From: an uncultured Chitinophaga sp.
GTDB lineage: Bacteria; Bacteroidota; Bacteroidia; Chitinophagales; Chitinophagaceae
Assembly: GCF_902168175.1 (NCBI RefSeq)
Contig: NZ_CABHOU010000067.1
Location: forward strand, 1-64,000
Length of the DNA stretch: 64,000 nucleotides
Direction of reading: 5' to 3'
The position numbers were made by a program, and so were the translations under genes. The notes under the pieces were generated by a model. That model searched no databases. It was not told the origin of the DNA and saw only the letters and a program-made list of their open reading frames with translations. Shown here piece after piece: positions 8,285 to 17,569 of this stretch; the stretch's first letter is position 1; each line of letters begins with the position of its first letter.

Positions 8285-9412
8285 ATGCGTCATACTTTTT
8301 TAAAATGCTGCCTGTTTTTGGCCCCTCTCACGTCCGGGGCGGCAGCGCTTGCACAACTTCCAAAGGATGTTCATATGCTTGTTGGTACTTACACCTCCGG
8401 TGAAAGCAAAGGGATATATGTTTATAAGTTTAACACGGCTACCGGTAAATCGGAGCAGGTGAGTGTGGCGGAGGGACTGAAAGATCCTTCGTTCGTGGCG
8501 GTAGCGCCTAACGGTAAGTTTGTCTATGCGGTGAGCGAAAGCAAAAGCAGCGTGTATGCTTTTGCGTGGGATGCGGCCGTAGGTAAACTAACGCTGCTGA
8601 ACGAGCAGCCGGTTGGTAGTGGCGGCCCCTGCCAGTTGTCGATTGATAAGGACGGGCGTCATATCATTACGGCTAACTATGGCGGTGGCAGTTTATCCGT
8701 ATTACCTATAAATGCCGATGGTACGGCGGGTGCTGCTGTACAGGTGATCAATCAAAAAGGCTCGGGCCCGGTTACTTCGCGGCAGAAAGAACCACATGTA
8801 CACCAGATCGTATTTTCGCCCCAGGGTACAAAGGTGTTTGCTACTGACCTGGGTACTGATAAGATCATGATTTATGATTACAACCCGGATGCGGCGCAGC
8901 CACTTACGCCGGCTAAAGTGCCGTTTGTAAGCATCACGCCCGGCGGTGGCCCCAGGCACCTGGTGTTTCATCCCGATGGTAAACACGCTTACGTGGTACA
9001 TGAGATCAGCGGACATGTAACAGCATTTGAATACAGGGTGGGCAGGCTGGATGCCGTGCAAACTATATCTTCCAATACGGCGGATTATAAGGGCGATAAT
9101 TTCGGCAGCGCCGATATTCATATCTCTCCCGATGGTAAATTCCTGTACATGACTAACCGCGGCGACCTGAATAACATAGCGATATACAGCATCAGCAGGG
9201 CTAATGGTAAATTAACGCTGGTTGGGCACGAACCTTCGGGTGGTAAAGGTCCGCGTAACTTCCTCATTACGAAGAACGGTGACTTTTTATTGTCGGCTAA
9301 CCAGGCTACTAATAACATCGTGGTGTTTAAACGCGATAAGGTCACCGGCAAATTGAAGGATACGGGTGAAAACATTAAAGTGCCTGCACCGGTATGCGTT
9401 ATTATTCCTTAA
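8285..9412 (+). CDS. Secreted lactonase family protein (beta-propeller, Pgl-like)
   Basis: The 375-residue precursor has a signal peptide (about 1-23, ending ALA-Q). It continues as a seven-bladed propeller of the PF10282 lactonase family with repeated blade motifs: VGTYTSGESKGIYVYKF, PSFVAVAPNGKFVYAVSE, GGPCQLSIDKDGRHIITANYGGGS, PHVHQIVFSPQGTKVFATDLG, GGGPRHLVFHPDGKHAYVVHE, and SADIHISPDGKFLYMTNRG. Some members hydrolyse 6-phosphogluconolactone. Secreted ones probably act on other sugar lactones. It follows a glucose-dehydrogenase-like gene by 18 bases and ends in a terminator at 9438. Confidence 0.88.
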   Translation: MRHTFLKCCLFLAPLTSGAAALAQLPKDVHMLVGTYTSGESKGIYVYKFNTATGKSEQVSVAEGLKDPSFVAVAPNGKFVYAVSESKSSVYAFAWDAAVGKLTLLNEQPVGSGGPCQLSIDKDGRHIITANYGGGSLSVLPINADGTAGAAVQVINQKGSGPVTSRQKEPHVHQIVFSPQGTKVFATDLGTDKIMIYDYNPDAAQPLTPAKVPFVSITPGGGPRHLVFHPDGKHAYVVHEISGHVTAFEYRVGRLDAVQTISSNTADYKGDNFGSADIHISPDGKFLYMTNRGDLNNIAIYSISRANGKLTLVGHEPSGGKGPRNFLITKNGDFLLSANQATNNIVVFKRDKVTGKLKDTGENIKVPAPVCVIIP

Positions 9413-9437
9413 GTTGATGATCTGATCACTTCATAAT

Positions 9438-9472
9438 AAAAAAGGGGACTGATATAACCAGCCCCCTTTTTT
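9438..9472. terminator. Bidirectional terminator
   Basis: Six A bases, GGGG-A-CTG (9444-9451), a short loop, CAG-CCCCC and six T bases form a stem usable from both sides. It sits between the convergent lactonase and YceI genes, 3 bases from the YceI stop. Confidence 0.8.
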
Positions 9473-9474
9473 AT

Positions 9475-10092
9475 TTACTTCTTCTGTCCTTTCAGGTTTA
9501 ATTCAATATCAATATCATTCATAATCCGCTTATCATCTGCTAACGTATCTGACGTAGCGTAAGTCATGCCCCATTTCGTACGGTCCACTTTCAGCAAAGC
9601 AGCCAGGGACAACTGTCCGTTCGCCACATTAATTTTCGCGGGAAAGCTGATAGGTAGTGTTTTCCCTACCATTGTAAGATTGCCCGAAACCGTATAGTTC
9701 GCGCCATCTACAGCACCAGTAGTGCCGCCGGTATAAACCGCAATTTTCGAGATCTTAAACTGCAGGTTCGCGTACTTCGCCATATCGAAGAAATCGGCGC
9801 TTTTCAGGTGATTTACTAATTCAGTTTTCAGGTCCTCAGTAGGCAGGTTGAGGTTCTTGATCGTATTTAACGGCAGATAAAAAGTACCGCCAATCACGCG
9901 ATCTTCGTGCACTTTCAGGGAAATACTTTTTACACCGATCTCTCCTTCATTATAATAACCGGTTTTCAGATAGCCTTTCCATTCAGCTACCGATTGTGAG
10001 GCGACCAGTTCGTAATCATCGCCTTCGTCTTCTTTTTTACAGCCGGCGATCATCGCCAGGCCCACTAACAATGCATAATAGGTGTGCTTCAT
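9475..10092 (-). CDS. YceI-family lipoprotein
   Basis: The 205-residue precursor has lipobox MIAGC (Cys at 18) after a short signal peptide. It then shows the YceI lipocalin-like barrel: VAEWKGYL, GEIGVKSISLKV, GGTFYLPLNTIKN, LVNHLKSADFFDMAKYANLQFKISKI, YTVSGNLTMVGKTLPISFPAKI and DRTKWGMTY. YceI proteins bind isoprenoid-like lipids, and many are periplasmic. This one is probably attached to a membrane. The gene has its own -7 element at 10118 and shares a terminator with the lactonase gene. Confidence 0.9.
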   Translation of the reverse strand: MKHTYYALLVGLAMIAGCKKEDEGDDYELVASQSVAEWKGYLKTGYYNEGEIGVKSISLKVHEDRVIGGTFYLPLNTIKNLNLPTEDLKTELVNHLKSADFFDMAKYANLQFKISKIAVYTGGTTGAVDGANYTVSGNLTMVGKTLPISFPAKINVANGQLSLAALLKVDRTKWGMTYATSDTLADDKRIMNDIDIELNLKGQKK

Positions 10093-10117
10093 GTTGATTT
10101 GAGGTTTAAATGAGGCG

Positions 10118-10125
10118 CAAAGATA
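10118..10125 (-). promoter_or_regulatory. -7 promoter element for the YceI gene
   Basis: The minus-strand reading TATCTTTG matches TANNTTTG and lies 26 bases before the ATG. Confidence 0.55.
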
Positions 10126-10317
10126 GAAGGTGGTTTGCCGGGGATGGTCCGGGGGAAGTTGGAATGATTGTTTTTAGAGCTGAAGTGAGCGGGCGAAATA
10201 CTATATGATCTTTGATACGCCCTGTTAACAAGTAAGCGAATAAAGGCGCATTTTCCCGCTTTTTTACAGCCCCGGCCGTATAATTTGATGCTTTTTACTA
10301 TTTTGTACCCTGCTGTT

Positions 10318-10905
10318 ATGCTTCCACCCATTGAAAATGAAAATGCGCTGCTACTTCGTGTGGCAGATGGCGATAGAGCTGCTTACTCGATGCTTTACCG
10401 GCAGTACTACCCGCGTTTATACAATTTCGTTTTCTTTTTCTGCCAGTCAAAGGAAGATGCGGAAGAGGTAATACAGGAATGTTTGCTAAAGGTTTGGGAG
10501 CGCAGGCATACCCTTATCGGCATCCGTTCATTTGAGCAATACCTGTTCCGCATGGCTAAAAACCGCCTGCTGGATGTAACCCGCCGCCGCCTTACCGGTA
10601 ACCGTGTGGCGGAAGTAGTGGCCGGCAGTAGTCCCGAAACCGAAAACCTGGTGGATAACGAGGTACTCTTCAATCAATACCACCGCATCGCCCTCGATGC
10701 CCTTGCCCAGCTTTCTGATAAGAAAAAAACTATTTTCCTGATGAGCGCCCAGCAGGATATGAGCCTCGATGAAATAGCGGCCGCCCTTGGCGTTTCCCGC
10801 GCTGCGGTAAAAAAACATCTCTATGCCGCCATCCGCCAGATGAAGGACCATTTGAAAGATCATGCAGACTGGGGACTAATACTCGTTTTTTTAATGACCC
10901 TGTAA
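10318..10905 (+). CDS. ECF RNA polymerase sigma factor (FecI-like)
   Basis: The 195-residue protein has sigma region 2 (AYSMLYRQYYPRLYNFVFFFCQSKEDAEEVIQECLLKVW) and region 4 (LSDKKKTIFLMSAQQDMSLDEIAAALGVSRAAVKKHLYAAIRQM). In Bacteroidota such factors are held by a FecR-type anti-sigma protein and switch on a SusC/D transporter operon. Here FecR and SusC/SusD follow directly. The hydrophobic tail (GLILVFLMTL) is common in this subgroup. The ATG at 10318 is chosen over one at 10285, because the extra 11 residues are hydrophobic and not family-like. Confidence 0.93.
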   Translation: MLPPIENENALLLRVADGDRAAYSMLYRQYYPRLYNFVFFFCQSKEDAEEVIQECLLKVWERRHTLIGIRSFEQYLFRMAKNRLLDVTRRRLTGNRVAEVVAGSSPETENLVDNEVLFNQYHRIALDALAQLSDKKKTIFLMSAQQDMSLDEIAAALGVSRAAVKKHLYAAIRQMKDHLKDHADWGLILVFLMTL

Positions 10906-10984
10906 TAAAACGGTTTAGCGACCCGTAAAAACTTTTTTTCAGGAAAAGGTATCCACTTTTAATGCTCATCAGTCTTATTAATAT

Positions 10985-12157
10985 ATGGACCAGCAAACCA
11001 TCATTCACTTACTGGAAAAACATGCTGCCCGGCAGTTGTCGCCAGCAGAAGCTACCAGCCTCGAACAGTGGCTGCAAACGGCTGATGCCGGCACGTATCA
11101 CCAGCTGTTGCAGTTAAGCGATGTGCCCGATAGTTATAAGTTATATCCACCCATGCCCGAACACCTGGCCAGCCGTATAGAAGCGGGGCTGGATGCGATA
11201 GACGGTCGCGGTAGGATAGTGCGTATGCGGTGGTTACGAATCGCGGCAGCTGCCGTTATACTGGCAGCGGTAGTTACGGGTGGGTGGATGATGATGCAGC
11301 ATATGCGGCAACAGTCTTCGACAGTAGCCGGTGGGCCTTTCATTCATGACGTTAAACCCGGTGGCAACAGAGCCACCTTAACACTGGGCGATGGCTCGGT
11401 AATTAGTTTGGACGAAGCTGAAAACGGTAACCTGGGCACCCAGGGCAATGTAAAAGTAGTTAAGCTGGATAGCGGTCAGTTGGCCTACCAGGCCAAAGAC
11501 GATGTGGGCGAGGTGGTGTATAACACCCTGAATACGCCCCGTGGCGGACAGTTTCGCATTACACTGCCCGATGGTACTAAAGTATGGATCAATGCCGCTT
11601 CATCGTTGCATTTCCCAACTGCATTCAGAGGAAAAGAACGGTTGGTGGAGCTGAAGGGAGAGGCTTACTTCGAGGTCGCCCAAAACGCGGCCATGCCTTT
11701 TAAGGTGAAGCTGAACGATATGACCGTTACCGTACTGGGCACCAGTTTTAACGTGATGGCCTATGATGACGAAGGGTATACCAGCACCACACTGGTAAGC
11801 GGAGCGGTAAGGCTGGAAACGGGATCAGCCAATACCTTACTGAAACCACTGCAGGAAGGTGTGTTGAAGCAGGGAGGGAGTGCCATTGCGGTTAAACAGG
11901 CCAATCTGCCTAAAGTAATGGCCTGGAAAGACGGTATGTTTTATTTCGAGAAGGCAGACATCAACCAGATATTCCGCCAGTTAGTGCGCTGGTACGATGT
12001 GGAACCAGTGTTTGAAGGCGGGGTGCCACAGAAGAAGTTTGTGGGTATCATGTCGCGCAATACCACGCTGGCAGGCGTTCTGAAAATACTTGAAGCAGCA
12101 GATAATAATGTAAAGTTCAGGATAGAAGGCAAGAAAGTGTATATCAAATTCAACTAA
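10985..12157 (+). CDS. FecR-family anti-sigma factor (DUF4974)
   Basis: The 390-residue inner-membrane protein has an N-terminal cytoplasmic sigma-binding part (LEKHAARQLSPAEATSLEQWL) and one membrane segment at about 84-97 (IAAAAVILAAVVTGGW). The periplasmic FecR domain follows (NTPRGGQFRITLPDGTKVWINAASSLHFP, ELKGEAYFEVA, VLGTSFNVMAY). The C-terminal DUF4974 has INQIFRQLVRWYDVEPVFEG. It should sense occupancy of the SusC receptor through its STN domain and release the sigma factor encoded 79 bases upstream. It is full length. Confidence 0.93.
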   Translation: MDQQTIIHLLEKHAARQLSPAEATSLEQWLQTADAGTYHQLLQLSDVPDSYKLYPPMPEHLASRIEAGLDAIDGRGRIVRMRWLRIAAAAVILAAVVTGGWMMMQHMRQQSSTVAGGPFIHDVKPGGNRATLTLGDGSVISLDEAENGNLGTQGNVKVVKLDSGQLAYQAKDDVGEVVYNTLNTPRGGQFRITLPDGTKVWINAASSLHFPTAFRGKERLVELKGEAYFEVAQNAAMPFKVKLNDMTVTVLGTSFNVMAYDDEGYTSTTLVSGAVRLETGSANTLLKPLQEGVLKQGGSAIAVKQANLPKVMAWKDGMFYFEKADINQIFRQLVRWYDVEPVFEGGVPQKKFVGIMSRNTTLAGVLKILEAADNNVKFRIEGKKVYIKFN

Positions 12158-12265
12158 GGCTAATGTTTTCCACTTAATTATTCATTCAACCAAAAAGTAC
12201 CACAAAATGACTGATTAACATTCCACGTACCCATGTACCACGTTATTACCATGTATGCAATAGAA

Positions 12266-12293
12266 AGCCGGAAGCGGCCTAATGCTCCCGGCT
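12266..12293 (+). other. Stem-loop in the FecR-SusC gap
   Basis: AGCCGGAAGC (12266-12275) pairs with GCTCCCGGCT (12284-12293) with one mismatch and an 8-base loop. No T-run follows, so it is not an obvious terminator. It lies in the 197-base leader of susC and could be an mRNA stability or processing element separating regulator from transporter expression. Confidence 0.4.
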
Positions 12294-12354
12294 GGATGTA
12301 AGGTAATATCCAATCGACTTGAACAACTGATTATTTACCTAACCGGACAAATTT

Positions 12355-15300
12355 ATGTTATTTATCGATCCCCACAAGGGCAGGCGATCTAGCGCCCTGT
12401 GCGTACCAAAAATCTTGTTGATAATGAGATGGACCGCTGTTATTATGCTGGCTGCATGCCTTTCTGTAAGTGCCAAAGGCGTTTCGCAGCAGGTGTCGCT
12501 CTCCGTAGTGAATGCACCACTGAATAGTGTATTTTTTGAAATTCAGAAGCAAACTGGCCTTTTCTTTTTGTGTGAAGACGAGCTGCTGGAAAAGACCCCG
12601 CTGGTTACGCTGAATGTGCGTAAGGGCGAGCTGGGAGAAGTATTGGAGCGATGTTTTGCAGGCACGCCCATTACCTGGTCGCTGGTGGAAAAGACGATCG
12701 TGATTAAACGGAAACCCTTGCCGGTAGCGGTACAACGGGCCGACTCCACGATCGTTGTTACCGGTTTTGTGGCCAACCAGAAAGGGGAGGTGCTGATCGG
12801 CTCTACCGTGAAACAAAAGGGCACGATGAACGGTGTAACGGCCAATGAAAAAGGCAACTTCATCCTGAAAGTACCGCAGAACAGTACGATCGTGATAACC
12901 AGTATTGGCTACCTGCCACAGGAAATTGTAGTGGGCGGCACACGTAACTTCAATGTGGTATTGCTGGAAGATAAGAAGGCGCTGGACGAAGTAGTGGTAG
13001 TGGCTTACGGACAAAAGCAACGTAAAATAGCCACACTGGGCGCACAGTCCAGTCTTTCGGTATCGGAACTCAAGCAGCCTGTAGCCAATATCACCACGGT
13101 ACTGGCAGGGCGTATTTCGGGCATTGTAGGTGTACAACGGTCTGCAGAACCCGGGCTTGATGGAGCGGATTTGTGGATACGGGGAATTGCCACGCTGAAC
13201 TCCGACGCCAGTAAACCCATGATCATGGTAGATGGGGTGGAAAGGTCGTTTAACAACCTGGACCCTAACGATATTGAAACGTTCACCATTCTGAAGGATG
13301 CATCTTCCACTTCTGTATACGGTGTTAAAGGCGCCAATGGTGTAATCCTTATTACCACCAAAAGAGGCCGTGCCGGTAAAACGGATATTAATATTGACTA
13401 TTACCAGGGCCTTACCACCTTTACCCGCGTTCCACAGGTAACCGATGGTGTTACTTACCTGCAAATGGCGAACGAAGCCAGCGTAACCCGCGGTGGTACG
13501 CCTATTTATTCTGAAGAGGCCATCCGTAAAACGATGACCCAGGAAGATCCGTACCTGCATCCCAATGTGAACTGGATGGACGAGCTGTTCAACCAATTTG
13601 GACACAACCGCAAAGCGAACCTCAATATCAGGGGCGGTTCTGATAAGGCTCAGTTTTATGTATCCACCTCTTTTTATGATGAAAAGGGATTGTTTAAAAC
13701 AGATAACCTGCAGAAATACGATTCCAAGATCGCGTTTACCCGTTACAACTTCGCCTCCAGCCTGAACATCAAGGCTACGCGTACTACCAATATCGATCTT
13801 AATATCAAAGGGTTCATTTCTAATGGTAACTACCCGGGAACAGGTACTTCCGAAATCTTCCGTGAAGCCTTTGATACTTATCCAACCATCTATCCCAAAA
13901 TGTACCCGGACAATAAAGAGCCGTTTACCTCTACGGGCGGTGGGTTAAACAGTCCCTGGGCATTGCTTACCAATCGTGGTTATGTAAACACCTACGGCAA
14001 CCAGATCAATTCGGACATTAGCGTACGGCAGGACCTTAGCCCATGGCTCAAAGGCCTGAACGCCCGTATCCTGTACTCCTTTGACGCCGCCAACGAAAAC
14101 AGGATGGCGCGCCTCAAATCGCCCTACAGCTATTACGCCCGCAGCCGCGACGCCAATGGCGACCTGATACTGGAACGTACAGATAACAATGGCGGTTCCG
14201 ACTACCTGAGTTTCGAGCGTACGTCTGGTGGCTCGCGCCAGTTTTATTTCGAAGGTGCATTGAGTTATGACAATACTTTCGGCTTACACAATGTGGGCGC
14301 TATGGTATTGTTTAACCAGAACGACAGGGTGAGCGCTACAGCAGGCGATCTTATCGGGTCATTACCTTATCGCAGTTTAGGTATGGTGGCACGTGCTACT
14401 TACTCTTACAACGACCGTTACCTCGCAGAAGTAAGCTTTGGTTACAACGGGGCTGAGAACTTCGCGCCCGATAAACGTTTCGGTGCATTCCCCTCCATGG
14501 CCGTGGGTTGGGTGATATCTAACGAGAAACTATTTGAACCACTGATACCTTATGTGCAGTTGTTGAAACTGCGTGCGTCTTATGGTATTGTGGGTAACAG
14601 TAATCTTATTGGTGGTCGCCGTTTTGCCTACATCGGCACTACAAAAACTGTAACTGGTTATAACTATGGCCAGGACAGAGGTGGAGGAATTGGCGGTATA
14701 GAGATCCAGGATTACGCGGCCAGTGTAACCTGGGAAACGTCCAAAGACCTGAACCTGGGGCTGGAGTTTAAGACCCTGAACAATGCGTTGCTGATCCAAC
14801 TCGATTATTTTGAACGCAAACGTACCAATATCTTCCTTTCCCGTGCGGCCGTACCAGCCACTACCGGTTTGCAAAGCAACCTGCTCGGCAACCTCGGCGC
14901 GGCGAACAGCAGTGGTTTAGATGCTTCTGCTGAGTACAATAAACAGTGGGCGAAGTTTGGTTTGTCAGTCCGTGGCACACTTACCTATAACAGGAACAAG
15001 GTAATAGAGAATGATGATCCCATTCAGCCTTATTCATGGCTCGAAAAGCGCGGACAGCCTATCGGACAGCGGTTTGGTTACATCGCCGAAGGTTATTATA
15101 CACAAGCCGAGATCGACGATAAAAATGTAGCCAGAACTACCGGTGTAGTGCAGGCCGGCGATATTAAGTTCAGGGATATGAACGGTGATAAAGTGATTGA
15201 TGATAATGATCGTGTGCCCATAGGCCGCCACTCTGTACCCAAACTGATTTATGGTTTTGGAACAACACTTAGTTATAAAGGATTTTCACTCGGTGCCTTT

Positions 15301-15729
15301 TGGCAGGGAGCAGGCCTGGTAGACTTCTACCTGGGCGATAGTGAGTTTATGCCCTTTAAGAACGGTGCTGCAAAAGGTACGCCCTATGCGAACATAAAAG
15401 ATCGCTGGACGGTAGATAACCCAAGGCAGGACGCATTTTATCCCCGCCTGGCATACGGCAGCGGCCTCAATTACAACTACGGCGCAGAAAACAGTCACTG
15501 GATTATGAAAGGTGATTTCCTCCGTTTAAAAACACTGGATTTTGGATATACACTTCCGCCGGGAACATTATCGAAACTGGCCGTGCAGCGTATGCGCATC
15601 TACTTTATCGGGTACAACCTGCTTACGTTCAGTCCTTTCAAGATGTACGATCCTGAAATGGGTAATGGCGCAGGGTTAAACTACCCCAACATCAAAACCT
15701 ACAGCCTTGGTTTTAATGTCACTTTTTAA
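12355..15729 (+). CDS. SusC/RagA-type TonB-linked outer membrane protein with STN domain
   Basis: The 1124-residue protein is the glycan importer barrel. Order: an N-terminal export signal around residues 23-41 (MRWTAVIMLAACLSVSAKG); STN domain at about 46-115, which contacts FecR; a carboxypeptidase-regulatory-like domain at about 130-215 (GFVANQKGEVLIGSTVKQKG); a TonB-box region (LDEVVVVAYGQ); a plug at about 220-340 (RISGIVGVQRS, GIATLNSDASKPMIMVDG, DASSTSVYGVKGANGVILITTKRG); then the barrel ending in the aromatic residue of GFNVTF. Length and order are normal. SusD follows after 18 bases. Confidence 0.96.
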   Translation: MLFIDPHKGRRSSALCVPKILLIMRWTAVIMLAACLSVSAKGVSQQVSLSVVNAPLNSVFFEIQKQTGLFFLCEDELLEKTPLVTLNVRKGELGEVLERCFAGTPITWSLVEKTIVIKRKPLPVAVQRADSTIVVTGFVANQKGEVLIGSTVKQKGTMNGVTANEKGNFILKVPQNSTIVITSIGYLPQEIVVGGTRNFNVVLLEDKKALDEVVVVAYGQKQRKIATLGAQSSLSVSELKQPVANITTVLAGRISGIVGVQRSAEPGLDGADLWIRGIATLNSDASKPMIMVDGVERSFNNLDPNDIETFTILKDASSTSVYGVKGANGVILITTKRGRAGKTDINIDYYQGLTTFTRVPQVTDGVTYLQMANEASVTRGGTPIYSEEAIRKTMTQEDPYLHPNVNWMDELFNQFGHNRKANLNIRGGSDKAQFYVSTSFYDEKGLFKTDNLQKYDSKIAFTRYNFASSLNIKATRTTNIDLNIKGFISNGNYPGTGTSEIFREAFDTYPTIYPKMYPDNKEPFTSTGGGLNSPWALLTNRGYVNTYGNQINSDISVRQDLSPWLKGLNARILYSFDAANENRMARLKSPYSYYARSRDANGDLILERTDNNGGSDYLSFERTSGGSRQFYFEGALSYDNTFGLHNVGAMVLFNQNDRVSATAGDLIGSLPYRSLGMVARATYSYNDRYLAEVSFGYNGAENFAPDKRFGAFPSMAVGWVISNEKLFEPLIPYVQLLKLRASYGIVGNSNLIGGRRFAYIGTTKTVTGYNYGQDRGGGIGGIEIQDYAASVTWETSKDLNLGLEFKTLNNALLIQLDYFERKRTNIFLSRAAVPATTGLQSNLLGNLGAANSSGLDASAEYNKQWAKFGLSVRGTLTYNRNKVIENDDPIQPYSWLEKRGQPIGQRFGYIAEGYYTQAEIDDKNVARTTGVVQAGDIKFRDMNGDKVIDDNDRVPIGRHSVPKLIYGFGTTLSYKGFSLGAFWQGAGLVDFYLGDSEFMPFKNGAAKGTPYANIKDRWTVDNPRQDAFYPRLAYGSGLNYNYGAENSHWIMKGDFLRLKTLDFGYTLPPGTLSKLAVQRMRIYFIGYNLLTFSPFKMYDPEMGNGAGLNYPNIKTYSLGFNVTF

Positions 15730-15747
15730 TCTAAAATTCCACGGATC

Positions 15748-17541
15748 ATGAAATTTACCAGACAATATAAATTCATAGCCGCCTGCTTTTTATCAGGTAT
15801 GATGCTGGTGGCATCTTCCTGTAAAAAAGATTTTCTTAACCAGGTGCCCGACGACCGCCTGAGCATCGACGATGTGTTTAAAAGACAGGTAACCACCGAA
15901 CAATACCTGGCAAACGTGTATAACCAGATACGTTCAGAAACCGACTGGAACACCGGCACGCCATGGGAAGGTCTTTCAGACGAAATAGATGTTACCTACA
16001 ACAACTACGCAACGTATGCCATGAACCTGGGCAACTGGGACCGTAACCGGGGCGACTACAACTACTGGACGCACTATTACAAAGCCATCCGTTCGGCCAG
16101 TTTCTTCCTCGAGCATGTAGACGAGAACAAAGAACTGACGCCAGAGCTGCTGCAACAGTTTAAAGGCGAGGCGCGCTTCCTGCGGGCGTACTTTTACTTT
16201 ATGCTGATGCGCCAATACGGCCCGGTAGTAATTATGCCGGAGAAAACCATTGCGCCAGATGCAACTATAGAAGAGATGAGCATCCCCCGTTCTTCCTACG
16301 ACGATTGCGTGAAGTATGTAGCCGGCGAAATGGACAAAGCATTGGCCGATGTACCCGAATGGCAAAGTAATACGCGCGATTACCAGCGCATTAAAAAAGC
16401 AATGATACTCGCTTATAAATCACGTTTACTGTTGTACGCCGCCAGCCCATTGTTTAACGGTAATACTGATTACGCAGAGTTCCTGAGTAAAGACGGGAAG
16501 CAACTGATTAGTCAGCAGGCAGATGTGAACAAATGGAGCGATGCGGCCGCGGCCGCGAAAGCGGTAATAGATATGCCATATTTTGAGCTATACAAAGAAA
16601 TGACCAATGGTAAGATCGATGCGATGAAGTCCTGCAAAAACGTGTTCCTGACCGACTGGAATAAGGAAATTATTATGGCCAGGGTGTCGGACATGTTCTC
16701 TCATGACAAAAACGGATCGCCTTATAAAGTAGGCGGCTGGTCGTCCTGGGGGCCTACCCAACAGGTGGTCGACGATTTCTTTATGGCGAATGGCCGCTCC
16801 ATTACCGATCCGCTGTCTGGTTACGTGGAAACAGGTTATTCTACTGCGGCAGATGCTTACACAACGGCTAATACGTACAATATGTACGTAGGCCGTGAAC
16901 CGCGTTTTTACATCGCCATTACCTACCATGGTTCCAAATGGCTGAATGCTGTTGCCGGTGCAGGCGGGCAGCCTATTACCGTAGAAATGACAAACGGTGG
17001 TAACAGCGGTAAGTATTCAGGCGCCAACTGGTCGCGTACGGGTTACTGCATGCGCAAATTTGCACATCCCAGCTCCGACCTGGTACAGAACCGTATTGCC
17101 GGCCGAATGGAAGTGCATATGCGCCTCGGGGAAATTTACCTGAACTATGTAGAAGCACTGAACGAGTCAGATCCTACACATCCTGATATTCTCAAGTACC
17201 TGAACCTGATACGCGAAAGGGCAGGCATTCCGCTGTACGGAGATGCTGCTTTACCCGCACCAACCGGGCAGGACGCGATGAGGCAGGCGATCCGTCGCGA
17301 ACGCAGGATAGAACTGGCATTTGAGAGCCATCGTTTCTTCGATACCCGTCGATGGAAAATAGCCGAACAAACCGATGGCGGTGCGTTTTACGGAATGAAC
17401 ATCGAGGGTAAAACCAACGCCGAGTTCTTTAGAAGAACGCTGTTCGAAACCCGCACCTTCGATAAAAAATATTACCTGTGGAACATTGTGCAGTCGGAAC
17501 TGAACAGGAACAAAAACCTGGTGGAAAATCCAGGCTGGTAA
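15748..17541 (+). CDS. SusD/RagB-family glycan-binding lipoprotein
   Basis: The 597-residue lipoprotein (lipobox ASSC, Cys near 26) forms the lid of the SusC barrel and binds the oligosaccharide at the cell surface. Family signs are NQVPDDRLSIDDVFKR near the N-terminus, the TPR-like helices with FKGEARFLRAYFYFMLMRQYG, IKKAMILAYKSRLLLYAASPLFN, RLGEIYLNYVEALNE, and the C-terminal IRRERRIELAFESHRFFDTRRWK. It is complete and tightly coupled to susC and to the downstream SusE-like gene. Confidence 0.96.
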   Translation: MKFTRQYKFIAACFLSGMMLVASSCKKDFLNQVPDDRLSIDDVFKRQVTTEQYLANVYNQIRSETDWNTGTPWEGLSDEIDVTYNNYATYAMNLGNWDRNRGDYNYWTHYYKAIRSASFFLEHVDENKELTPELLQQFKGEARFLRAYFYFMLMRQYGPVVIMPEKTIAPDATIEEMSIPRSSYDDCVKYVAGEMDKALADVPEWQSNTRDYQRIKKAMILAYKSRLLLYAASPLFNGNTDYAEFLSKDGKQLISQQADVNKWSDAAAAAKAVIDMPYFELYKEMTNGKIDAMKSCKNVFLTDWNKEIIMARVSDMFSHDKNGSPYKVGGWSSWGPTQQVVDDFFMANGRSITDPLSGYVETGYSTAADAYTTANTYNMYVGREPRFYIAITYHGSKWLNAVAGAGGQPITVEMTNGGNSGKYSGANWSRTGYCMRKFAHPSSDLVQNRIAGRMEVHMRLGEIYLNYVEALNESDPTHPDILKYLNLIRERAGIPLYGDAALPAPTGQDAMRQAIRRERRIELAFESHRFFDTRRWKIAEQTDGGAFYGMNIEGKTNAEFFRRTLFETRTFDKKYYLWNIVQSELNRNKNLVENPGW

Positions 17542-17569
17542 TCATTATCTAATCCAATGTAATTACAAC

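Noticed and set aside
12358..13605. Long open frame (415 codons) antisense to the SusC gene
   Set aside because: It has no family features or signal, and it mirrors codon bias of the well-supported SusC gene.
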